Shown: in pieces, positions 34,905-44,369 of the stretch | How positions within the stretch are numbered: position 1 is the first letter of the stretch | How the letters are laid out: each line of letters starts with the position of its first letter | DNA from: Didymella arachidicola | Taxonomy: Eukaryota > Ascomycota > Dothideomycetes > Pleosporales > Didymellaceae | DNA length: 64,000 nucleotides | Assembly (NCBI GenBank): GCA_016630955.3 | Contig: CM049996.1 | Location: 1,736,001 to 1,800,000, forward strand | Reading direction: 5' to 3' | Position numbers and translations under genes: made by a program | The notes under the pieces: generated by a model | The model's database searches: none | What the model was told of the DNA's origin: nothing | The model's input: the letters and a program-made list of their open reading frames with translations, nothing else

Positions 34905-36140
34905 CCTCAAAGACAGACCGCGATGCATTGTACATCTACACCAAGCCTTTTCCCGGGATATCCTGTAGTCTCGTTGGTCGACAGGCTCTAGGGCGGCTGG
35001 AACAAAACATGTCTCAAAGACACTGCATCGGGAAAATACTGTAACAGTCAGTAGTCTCCAATCGCTTTCTGATCTTCGACTCGTTGTGTCATCAGATATC
35101 ATCGACTCGTGGGCCGAGGTCGATAACTTGAGCGACTTACCGAAGGCGCAGCTATGCTCGAGTTGCCTTGTTAACAAGTATAAAGCCATGCGGCAGAAAG
35201 CTTACGGTGTATACGATGAGGAGTTCTGGAAGCCTTGCTTTGATATGATCGTGAAAGTAAGTGATAGTTATGAACTGACCGAAAATGAATCGAGCTCACA
35301 AGAATAAAGCATGCGGTCTTTCTGGCGTGGCAACGACAAAAAACAACCAACCCATTTCTCTCAACGTCACTAAACCGACTGTATCCTGTGGAGGAAAGAA
35401 ATTTGTCACAAAGTCGGGCGATACCTGCGATTCGATTGCGCAAAGCAACCTTGTTTCATCAGTAAGTCTCTACGAGACCAACCCTAAGCTTTTCAGCTGT
35501 GAAAACCCTCCCAGTGGCACCGAATTATGTCTCCCTCCGTCGTGCGAATAGACATACAAGACTGAGGCGGGCAACGACTGTGTCTCGGTTGCCTTAGCGA
35601 ATAGCATCTCATGGCAGCAGCTGGATGACTGGAATGGTATGGTAGACTGCTCTGGCACCAACGTGCTCGGCAAGAACCCAGAACGGCGCTCTATAATATG
35701 CGTTTCGCGTCCTGGTGGCACCTTCGTCAACCCGCCCTGAAACGAGACAAACACGGGCGTCGGCGGTCCAGGTGCCACAGGCGATGGCTACGGAGCATAA
35801 CTGGTGGATGTGCCAGCGGGAGCAACCCTTGCATCACAAACCACGATTAAGTGTGGGCAATATTATACCATCAAGACAGGCTACACGAGTGCCAGTATTG
35901 TAGTTGAATACAATGTCCGTCCGGTCTTTCAGCCACGCCAACCCAAATCTTCGTGCCGCACGCCTATGCGATGGGTTATTGGTTGTCGGTCGCATGTATT
36001 GTATTCATCCACTCAGAGACTTCGATAAGGACATTCCCACCGGTTCGCCACCGTTACCGCCGTCTAGTGACAGGCCTGCTTCTACACGTGCTTCACCGTC
36101 AAGCAGCACGCCGACGCCCGCTCGTCGTCCCGTGTAAGCC
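34905..36140 (+). pseudogene. Relic of a multi-LysM secreted protein gene
   Basis: LysM proteins bind chitin and related glucans outside the cell. Recognisable pieces in order: DIIDSWAEVDNLSDLPKAQL and VYDEEFWKPCF (about 35096-35250), then a LysM-like block (FVTKSGDTCDSIAQSNLVSS ... GTELCLPPSC, 35400-35548). An in-frame TAG follows at 35549-35551. The frame continues (NDCVSVALANSISWQQLDDW, then IICVSRPGGTFVN) to a TGA at about 35738 and a TAA at about 35798, then resumes (LVDVPAGATLASQ, CGQYYTIKTGYTSASIVV) as part of a further LysM repeat to about 35920, after which the frame drifts. The cysteine spacing and the Ser/Pro-rich end are typical of the family. Three stops inside one otherwise continuous frame mark a dead gene. 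Confidence 0.75.
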
Positions 36141-36242
36141 AGTTGTGTAACAAGGGCACTACACTTCTGTTAGTAGGAAATCAGCTATAATGTTTACAGT
36201 AGCCTATCCCTAGAGTACAAGCCGTAGTTAGTATAGTCTTGG

Positions 36243-36272
36243 TTTGGTTTAGTTTAGTTTAGTTTAGTTTAG
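36243..36272 (-). repeat. (TTTAG)n tail of the LINE
   Basis: One TTTGG unit then five perfect TTTAG units; read on the minus strand it is a (CTAAA)n tail lying about 265 bases 3' of the LINE ORF2 stop, the position where LINEs end in a simple repeat or poly(A). Confidence 0.85.
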
Positions 36273-36537
36273 TCATCCTACTCGGTTTCAGCCGCGTTCT
36301 GCGCAGCTATGCCCGGAGTGACAGGTTGTGGCAGACAGCGGACGCGGTGCGGACGTTGATCCGCGCCGCCCCACTTCATCCCTTGAACGAGACCAGCTGC
36401 CCCCGAAACCTGCCGTTTTCCATCTACCACCATCTACACTCTGCCGCCAAGCTTGTCTAGATGCTGGTTCTACTGACTGTATGCTGTGATTTTAGGCTCG
36501 TAGAGGTGCGACACCTCGTCTGTCGCGTCCGCTGTAC

Positions 36538-39500
36538 CTACAGTCTCCCCCCAACGCTCGGCGTCGTCTGCGTATCTCTGATCCCCACTTGCCCAAGGAT
36601 CTGCGTCTGCTCCATATACTCGATGGCTTTGGTGGCTAGCTGCGGCGTGCTCAGGATGGTCCTGAGGCTGTGTCGTCCGGATAGATTGGCGAAGATACGG
36701 TTCCGGAGGTCCTTGTGCTTGCTGCAGCGGAGGAGGACGTGAGCGACGGTCTGTCGCCTCTCTCCGCAGCTGCAACGGGGGCTGGTGATGTCCGGAACGT
36801 GTCGATTGAAGAGGAAGTCGTTGAGACCAATCTTCTCGGTCCGCAGCTGCACCAGCAGCGCGCTCTCCCGCTTGCTGAGCCTCTCGTGGAGCTGTAGCAC
36901 CTTCTTGGTGGGCACTGGCGTGTGTCTGTACGTCGCGCGGCCTTTCTTGTCTTCCCTCCACGCGCTGATCCACGCTCTCTCTGCCTGCGTCTTGCACCAT
37001 CTTCTGAGCGTTGTCCTGAGCGGGTATAGCTGTGCGGGCGGGTCTGCTGGCTGCTGTCTGCGGCCGTTCTCTCTCCATCCGGTGGCTTCCTTGGCAGCCT
37101 GGTCGGCGGCCTCGTTTCCAGGTATGCCCACGTGGGCAGGGATCCATCGGACAGCCACTGAGTATCCTTTGTCCTGGAGCTCCAGAACCTGTTGCGCGAT
37201 GTCCGCGAGGATGTACGCGCCTGATCGCCCTTCGGCTTTGGCTATTGACCAGATGGCGGCTTGGTTGTCCGTGCATATGGCAATTTGTTTTCGTTCGCCG
37301 TCTCCGTCTGCATACTCCTGCGCGATCTGCAGTGCGAGGCTGATGCCTTGCAGCTCCGCTGCGTATACTGTCGACAGTGTGTCGGATCCCATATGTACGG
37401 ATAGCGTCTGTTGTGTTAGCAGGCACACTGCTGCGGAGCCGATCTCGCCCTCGATGCCGCTGCCATCTGTATAGATGCTGAGGCTCTTGTTTGCTGCGCA
37501 TTCTCGATCATGGTGCTTACGGGCCTCCTCCGCATCGTTGTCAATGTAGGTGTGTGGCCCTCGCTGCCACGGCGGTGTGATGAACGGAGGGATGGGCTCT
37601 TGCTTGTCAAGATCGCGCACCTGCTTGCTCCTTAGTGCCTCGTAAGCTTTTTGCCAGGGGCTCTTGTGTGCCCTGTAGTTCTTGTCAATGACCACTGGTA
37701 CCGGTTCGCGTGGCTCGTAGCACGCAGTCTGTGCGATGGTCCTAGACGAAGACAGTCGAGTGACGACGTCCGCGTTGTGCTTCCAGATCTGCTGCTCAAT
37801 AGGAAGAAGGAATGTCTCCACATCCAGTGCGACCCTTGATGTCGCTCTGTAGGCGCCGCATATGCTTCTTGCTGCTCTTGCTTGTATGCTGCGCAGGGCG
37901 TCGACCGTCTTGTGCGTGTAGCCGCGCTTCTTGTCGTTGAGGTTGGCATTGGACCAGATGGAGCACGCGTACATCATCTGTGGCAGCGCGATGGCTTCGT
38001 ACAGTCTGCGCATGTCTTGCAGTCGGACGCCCCAGGTGGAGCTGCCCAAGCTGCTCAGCGTGTGCACTGTGCGAGTTGCCTTTTGTCTGACCGTCTCTAC
38101 ATGTTCTCTCCACTTCAGCTTGGTGTCGAGGGTCAAGCCTAGGTACTTGCACGTTGGTGACGGCTTTATCTCGCCCCACTCTGTCTGGATGGGCGCGTCG
38201 ACGTTGATGCGTTTGCGCGATCTTGTGAAGTGGGTCAGCTGGAACTTGTCGGGAGCGAAGACTGATGCGTGAGTGGTTGCCCATCGCTGTGCCTTCTCCA
38301 GTGCGTTGCCCAGTATCTCGCACGTTCGTTCTGTGGTCTTGCCCCAAGCGAGGATGGCCACGTCGTCAATGTATCCCGTAGACATGGCATCTGTCTGCTC
38401 GTTGCACTGGTCGACCAAGTCGGCGTTGTACAGGATATAGAGCAGCGGTGAGAGGGGCGAGCCCTGCGGAATGCCCGTGTTAATTGCGTAGTCTTGGGAT
38501 TTGAATCCGTCGACCAGGATACGAGTGTGCCTGTTACTCAAGAAGCTTGCTATCCAGCGCACTGTGTTCTCGTCGACCTTCCGCTTTCGCAGGTTGTGAA
38601 GCAGCCGCTTGTGAGATACGTTGTCGAAGGCTCCGGACACGTCCAGCAACAGGAGGCTGGCCACCTGGCCGTCTTTGCCGTTGTTCCACTGTTCGTAGAT
38701 CTTCGCTGTGACAGCGTGTAGTGCGTGCTCGGTAGATCGATGCTTCCTTCCACCCATGTGGGTCGGTGGTAGCACGTGGTGGGTCTCAACGAGGTAGCTC
38801 AGTCTCCGTGCCACTACCGCATCCATGACCTTGCCGATTGTGTTGAGCAGTGCGATGGGCCGGTATGCTTTAGGTACTGCGTAGTTGGCTTTACCAGGTT
38901 TGCGCAGGACCGCTGTGATAGAGGCTCGGAACGAGACCGGGCAGTAGCCCAGCCGTAGGCTTTGGTTATAGATTCTCGTCAGGTGGGCTGCAATCAGATC
39001 GATGCCGGCTTGCAGCGCTTTGTTTATGATGCCATCCGGCCCTGGAGCCTTGAGGGGCGATGCCGCTCGTATCGCTGTGCGCACCTCCTTCTCCTCAATC
39101 AGTGGCATGTCAATCTGGCCGCTGTACGCCGCGTGCTCTATGTCTCCCAAGTCTGCTTCAGGTGGCGTTGGGAAGAAGACGTCTCGAAACAGCTCAGCTT
39201 TGTCTGCAGGGTTGATAAGTTCTTCTTGTGTGTCAGGGTGATGTATAGTTGGTATGGATCTGGTGGACTGGTCGTGCCTTGTGCGTGCCCACTTCGCTAG
39301 CTTCCATAGCGCGTCTGGCGACTCAGATGCCCGCTCAATACGGTCTCTGTGTGCTTTACGCAGTGCCTTTCTAATCGTCCTCGCTTTGTGATTCCTTGCG
39401 GCGCGGTATGCTTCCCACGTCTCTTCTGTGTGGTGTCGGCTGTGTGCTCTCTTCAGTCGTTTTGTCTCAGCGAGCACTGCTCTGCATTCCTCAGTCCATC

Positions 39501-40443
39501 CCTCGCGTGTATAGGTGGAGGGATGAGCCTCGGGCACTGCTTCGTGTATCGCGTCCTGGATTGCTGCTGTCACCTCAGCCGTGTAGGAGTCAAGCGCTGT
39601 GTTTGTGAGTGGTCTTCGAAGAGGAGGCAGAGAGCGCCTCAGCGCTTTCGTATACAGTTTCTCGTTCAGTCTTTTCCAGTCTTTCCGCGGCTTCTTCTCA
39701 AGACATTGCACTGTGAGATCTAGCGTTGTGCTTATAGGCAGATGATCTGAGTCGTGGTCTAGGCTCCTGTCTACTTCGCTTTTGATGACTTGCTTAATCA
39801 GCCCTGTTGTAACAAGACAAAGATCGATTGTAGACTGCGATCGGCCTTCTTCGTACGTCACTGTGCCTAGTGGGAGGGTGTTGTGGAGCGCAAAGTCCCC
39901 TATGATGTCTATTAGGTCTTCTGATTCAGGATCAGTGACCTCCCTGTTCAGTCCTCCCCATAAGGGGTGGTGCAGATTGAAGTCACCAAGTAGCACTTGT
40001 TCGTTTGTCTGGTAATGCCTTAACGCCTCCCGCACCTGCGGTATTGCACTCTGCCGGTTGTTTGAGGTCTTTGGCGGGTTGTAGACGTTGTGGACGATGA
40101 GCTGCTCTTGGCTTTGCTGATCGTCTGTTGAGTCTATGTTAATAATAATAGAACAAATGTCTCTTGTTCGCTCCTTAAAGCGCCACTTTGTCTAATCTAT
40201 TCTCTTGTTGATGAAGAAGCAGACCCGTGCTTGGCCTTCCGCGTCTCCTGCTGGGTAGCAAAGGTGGAACCTATCCTTGGCTGGGTGATGAGTGGTGGCG
40301 GAGTACGGGTTCCTCCACGGCTCCTGGATGGCGATGATGTCGAAGTCGTAGATCGCCTGATCGCGCAGCAGCGACGCCATGACCATGTCTCTCGACTTCC
40401 TTACGTTGTACTGTAGTATGTTCAGTCTGTTGTGTCTATTCAT
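36538..40443 (-). pseudogene. LINE ORF2: endonuclease / reverse transcriptase / RNase H, one nonsense codon
   Basis: Begins at the ATG at 40443, overlapping the ORF1 stop, and reads 1301 codons plus stop, interrupted by a single in-frame TAG at 40194-40192. Residues (numbered across the stop): apurinic-type endonuclease 1-230 (NILQYNVRKSRD, IIAIQEPWRN, LLGDFNLHHPLWGG near 151, DHDSDHLPI); reverse transcriptase about 470-750 with the active-site motif YIDDVAI near 691; RNase H about 985-1110 (SIYTDGSGIEGEIG, then CTDNQAAIWSI); and a C-terminal CCHC-like motif (CSCGERRQTVAHVLLRC) near 1224. The stop codon falls between the two halves of the endonuclease, so without readthrough no active ORF2 protein is made. 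Everything else is intact, which points to recent damage. Confidence 0.9.
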
Positions 40444-42119
40444 GCTTCGTTGTCAGAGTCGATTTCCATGTGCTGGCTAGTGCCGCTCTGTGTCTGCTGC
40501 GTGCTGCTCCCAGTTGCTTCCATGGCCCTCCCGGTAGGTATGATGTGCCTCTGCGGCCTTTGACTGCCGCTTGCTTGTGTTAAGGGGTTCTGTTGCTCTG
40601 CTGAGTCGACGCTTGTGCCTGCGTTAGTCCTCTTCTGTCCTCGTCCAGTCTGTGATCGGTTCCTGGTGATCGGCGCCGGCTGCGTTGATGCAGGGCCCTG
40701 GGCCGGTCTGCTCCTTCGGACAGTAGCCGCCGGTGTCTCCAGTGGGATGTTGTTCCTTGGTGTCTCCGCGACTGGGTGGTAGTATGGGCGTACGTTGTAT
40801 GCAGCCCTTGCTTTTGCCCTCTCCTCCTTCCTGGTAGGGCACTGGTAGCTCCACGCTTCGTGCTCGCCTCGGCAGGCGGCACACTTCCTGGGTATGTTCC
40901 GCTCGAGCTTGGACGGACAGTCCCTGCTCTCGTGTTGTTGCGCGCAGTAGCCACATGCGATTGTTGCCTTGCACTGGGTTCCTATGTGGCCGTAGTGTTG
41001 GCACTTGAAGCACTGCTTCACTCGGCACTGCCGCTCGTATCGCTCGCACTGGAAGACTTCGCCCTGCCAGATCAGGCCTTCATCGATGATTTTGTTGGCA
41101 TCCTCTGGTTTGGTGAACTCAATGGTGATGGTTGATGACGTCTTGGCAGACGCGTCTCTGGTCAGCCAGCTTATGTGTCTTATCTCCGCCCGGGGTATGA
41201 ACGGTCGGTTGTCCTGCAGGATCTGCGCTCTAATCTCGTCGAGCTTGCTCATGTCCATCGTGCTCGTGCGTATGCCGTGAGCCAGGACGCCGAACGTCGG
41301 GATCTGCACTGTAGTCCCACTGCCGATGCGGTGGGCCCAGTCGTCCGCGAACTGTCGCAGCGCCTCGACCTCACTGCTGCTTGCTGTCTTGATGCTTAGG
41401 TCTCCGCTCTTCAGCTGGTTAGATGAGAAAATCTTCACGCTTGCTATGTTTTCGTTGCCGCTCTGCTCGATGGCACGCTGGACATGCAGTTTGAGATTAC
41501 TGGGGTTCATAGCCCGCAGGCTCTGTACGGTGAGCGGGTCTCTGATGTTCACGATGACCTCACGCTGTGTCTGCGCAGATGGTTGTTTGACGCTTTGTGC
41601 ATTGTATGTAGCTGCTAGTGGGATGCCCCTGGCTGCTGCTGCAGCGTAGCTCATGGGTCCGTTCGCCTGCTCTTGTGGTCTCTTGTTTCTGATCTCTCTC
41701 GCAACCTCCAGCGTCGCTTTACCCACCTCTGTAGCATCCTTGGCCGCTGCCCTCGCCTCCTCTGCCGTGTTGCCATTCTGTTGTATGTTCGCTGCTGACT
41801 GTTGAACGAGTTCTATGGTGTTCTTGAGTTCGCTCTTGATTACGCCGAGGGCCTGCGCCGTGTGTTCTGCTGTAGCCTTGGCCTCGGTCTGGGCGACGCG
41901 GAGGGCGTCGCTGATAGCGCTTAGGTCGGGCGTGTGCTGCATTTTCAAGACGAACGTCAGTGAGCCGCGAATGATGTCGCTGACGATGTCTGTCGGCGTG
42001 GACTGGCTACCGGTGCGCTCGATGAGGTGCAGTACGTCGTGCAGAAAAGTGCTGAGGCATGTAGCGTGCTCGCGAATTGGGCTGGGCCATGTCGACCGTC
42101 GAGGCCACGGTGTCGCCAT
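40440..42119 (-). CDS. LINE ORF1: Gag-like protein with CCHC zinc knuckles
   Basis: 559 residues, intact. The N-terminal part is Ala/Glu-rich with coiled-coil character (about 60-150). The middle (about 190-350) fits the RNA-binding core of fungal LINE ORF1 proteins. Zinc knuckles follow at about 370-430 (CFKCQHYGHIGTQC, CGYCAQQHESRDC, CAACRGEHEAWSYQC). The Gln/Thr/Ser-rich end closes at a TGA overlapping the ORF2 ATG (ATGA at 40443-40440), suggesting coupled termination-reinitiation. It acts as the nucleic-acid chaperone of the retrotransposition particle. Confidence 0.88.
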   Translation of the reverse strand: MATPWPRRSTWPSPIREHATCLSTFLHDVLHLIERTGSQSTPTDIVSDIIRGSLTFVLKMQHTPDLSAISDALRVAQTEAKATAEHTAQALGVIKSELKNTIELVQQSAANIQQNGNTAEEARAAAKDATEVGKATLEVAREIRNKRPQEQANGPMSYAAAAARGIPLAATYNAQSVKQPSAQTQREVIVNIRDPLTVQSLRAMNPSNLKLHVQRAIEQSGNENIASVKIFSSNQLKSGDLSIKTASSSEVEALRQFADDWAHRIGSGTTVQIPTFGVLAHGIRTSTMDMSKLDEIRAQILQDNRPFIPRAEIRHISWLTRDASAKTSSTITIEFTKPEDANKIIDEGLIWQGEVFQCERYERQCRVKQCFKCQHYGHIGTQCKATIACGYCAQQHESRDCPSKLERNIPRKCAACRGEHEAWSYQCPTRKEERAKARAAYNVRPYYHPVAETPRNNIPLETPAATVRRSRPAQGPASTQPAPITRNRSQTGRGQKRTNAGTSVDSAEQQNPLTQASGSQRPQRHIIPTGRAMEATGSSTQQTQSGTSQHMEIDSDNEA

Positions 42120-43108
42120 GACGCCTCAGAAGCAGTGGGCGCTGCTCCTGAGTGCTGGCTAGTCGAATGGCGTCTCTAGCAGACGTCTACGTGCGATAAA
42201 TTGCGTTGATTCCAAAAAGTGAGATTCTTGCTGTTGTCGTGTTTTTTTCTTTCTTAGAGCACAGTCCGCACTACCTAACAACTATAAAGGCGTCGCGCAT
42301 TAGAGGCGTACCGAAAAAACAGTAGGAGTTGCTCTACTATAATACCCTATCCTGGTGACAGTTGTCTTAGTGCAGTTTTTGGGGTTTAGGATCGCCATTC
42401 GATAATTAGGTGAGAGTGGTGAAAAGTTCTCTATTTCGTAAATAGAGGATCAACTACTTGAACCAAGCACTTAATCCTCTATTCTTCACATTCCTTGCAC
42501 ATCTCCTAGTGCCGAGTAGTGGAGGAAGGCTGGTAGCGGAGTAGTCAAGGGACCGCACAAGGTAGTTGTGCAAAAGAAATAGAGGGTAGGCATCTGTATA
42601 CATTAATCTACATAGTCGCGGTTGAAAAGCTAGGTGATGAGATTACCAGCCCCCTCTGTTGTCCGGCACTTTATTTGGTTCTGTAGCCCATCACTCTATA
42701 ATAGATGCTATTCACTCAGCATGTTCAATATAGGGTACGCTCACAGCTCACGTGGCGGTTTCCGCGGAGTCATCGAGCGTAGCAGCATCGGTTGCGCGTC
42801 CGGGTCGGGCGCGGCTGGGTGCTTATGGTTCGTGAGATACGCATTGATGTGGTGAAGTGGGATTTTTGATCGAAGTAACTGTATACGGAGCTAGTCTAGC
42901 CCTTTGGACGTCCAGAGCGAAGGGATTGCTCGCAAAGGGCCAACGCGTGCCCGCCAATAGCAAGTCTCGCGCCCTTCATCATCAAAAGCCTCAGCGCTGA
43001 AAAGCAGGCGTCAGACCAACGGGCCTACGGCTTCCTCTTCTTACCCTCTACTTAACCCAGCCCGCTCGTTTCGCTGGGACTTGCTGGCCGGTGCGTTGCC
43101 CACCATAC
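42120..43108. other. LINE 5' leader and gene-free spacer
   Basis: The left part is probably the LINE 5' leader. A perfect 8-bp hairpin (ctctattt / aaatagag, 3-nt loop) lies at 42429-42447, and the word aatagaggat recurs inverted at 42474-42483. No coding frame is convincing. Confidence 0.5.
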
Positions 43109-44059
43109 CTAAGTAGCATCGCGACTCCGCTTCCTGGTGGCCGCACCCTTCGCCGAAACACCGCTCGGATGGGCCTGGGATTCTTTGTCCACGCTCTGAT
43201 TGCTCTCAGGCTTCTTGTTCTCAGGCTTAGGCGGGGACAGGCCGTGTGTCTTGACGTAGTCGATCACGTGCATCGCGATCCCAGTGAACTCTCGTGGGCC
43301 GCGGATGTTGTCTGCGCCGTGGGCGCCGATCTCCCGACGAACTCTCCACAGGTCCAATGCCGCGAAGAAGATCTCGTCCACGTCCGCATCCTGAGCGGAG
43401 CGGACACGTCGCGTTCTGGAACCGGTTGCGGAAGACGACGGACGCAGCGGCTGACCACCGATGTTGCCGCCGTAGAAGCCGTAGCCTCGACCCTGCTCGT
43501 CACCATGCTCATATGACGTGAAGGTACTCAGCACCCAGACGGCGATGACGTGGAAGTTGAGTGCGGCAAGAGCCGGCTCAGGATCCGGAGTCTGGAGGGC
43601 TTGCTGGGCTGGGACAAAGACCTTTGTGAAAAGCGCGATCTCTTGACGAAAGTAATCATCAGAGAGCATAACGATTTCGCGAACGGAGTTCGTGGTAGCG
43701 CCCTGGACCGTTACCATGGCATGGTGATGTTCGATATCGCCCGCCGGAGCATGGAAGGTCACTTTGAGAACCGGGGCCTTCTTCTTGAAGACTTTGTCCG
43801 TGCCTTCCTTCCTATCGGAACTCGCCTTTGTAGAAGAACCTTCTAATTCGTCTTTTGCTGTTCCCGAGTGCGAGGAGGGGCCGTCGGGGGTAGGGCGGGC
43901 CCAGATGGCATTCTTACGCGCGAAGACGGCCATCAGTGGCTCTTCGTCCGAGGACTCGAGCTCGTCCTCGAGCTCGTTCGACGGCTGGATGTTGGACGGC
44001 TCTACCGGAGTCGCTCCCACGCAGGGTACGAGAGTGGGCTTGATTTGTGGAATGGACAT
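43109..44059 (-). CDS. Hypothetical protein, 316 residues
   Basis: Not recognised. I place the start at the ATG at 44059 (MSIPQIKPTLVPC) because the frame upstream of it is Arg/Ser/His-rich and looks like leader. Residues 20-110 are acidic then basic and low complexity. A compact middle (about 115-190: VTFHAPAGDIEHHHAMVTV, DDYFRQEIALFTKVFVPA, LNFHVIAVWVLSTFTSY) looks folded. A second folded-looking stretch (about 225-280: DVDEIFFAALDLWRVRREIG, FTGIAMHVIDYVKTHGL) precedes a Lys-rich tail ending RKRSRD, a possible nuclear signal. The composition is consistent with a real gene. It could be a small regulatory or effector-like fungal protein; nothing in the neighbourhood tells which. Confidence 0.6.
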   Translation of the reverse strand: MSIPQIKPTLVPCVGATPVEPSNIQPSNELEDELESSDEEPLMAVFARKNAIWARPTPDGPSSHSGTAKDELEGSSTKASSDRKEGTDKVFKKKAPVLKVTFHAPAGDIEHHHAMVTVQGATTNSVREIVMLSDDYFRQEIALFTKVFVPAQQALQTPDPEPALAALNFHVIAVWVLSTFTSYEHGDEQGRGYGFYGGNIGGQPLRPSSSATGSRTRRVRSAQDADVDEIFFAALDLWRVRREIGAHGADNIRGPREFTGIAMHVIDYVKTHGLSPPKPENKKPESNQSVDKESQAHPSGVSAKGAATRKRSRDAT

Positions 44060-44369
44060 GTTGCTTGTATAGCTGCGCGAACGGTGGTTCAGCGGTGGGT
44101 GAATCGAAGCTGCTGAAAAGAGATGTGGAGGCAGCAGCCTGGCACTGACCGCAACCCTCACGGTGAAGGGGACAAACGGAGCAAGCTCAATTTGGTTCTA
44201 CACGCAGCGCAGCGCCGCCCTGGCGCCGTCGACGGCCACGCGGATCCGAGCTGGCAGCAGCCAGCTCTGCGGCGTAGCGCATGGCCCTCGCCAATCTCAC
44301 GGCGATGTTCCGCGAGCCACGGGTTGCCACGTATTGCACATGCGCGCGTCCGCTGAACTCCAGACGCGA

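Larger units (their letters stand above)
36243..42119 (-). mobile_element. Non-LTR retrotransposon (LINE, Tad1-like) with two reading frames
   Basis: At least 5.9 kb on the minus strand, from the ORF1 start at 42119 (the 5' leader extends further right by an unknown amount) to the (CTAAA)n tail. ORF1 encodes a Gag-like protein with zinc knuckles. ORF2 encodes endonuclease, reverse transcriptase, RNase H and a terminal Cys/His motif. The two frames overlap as ATGA. The layout matches fungal Tad1-clade elements. I could not find a target duplication, so the exact ends are uncertain. Confidence 0.9.
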
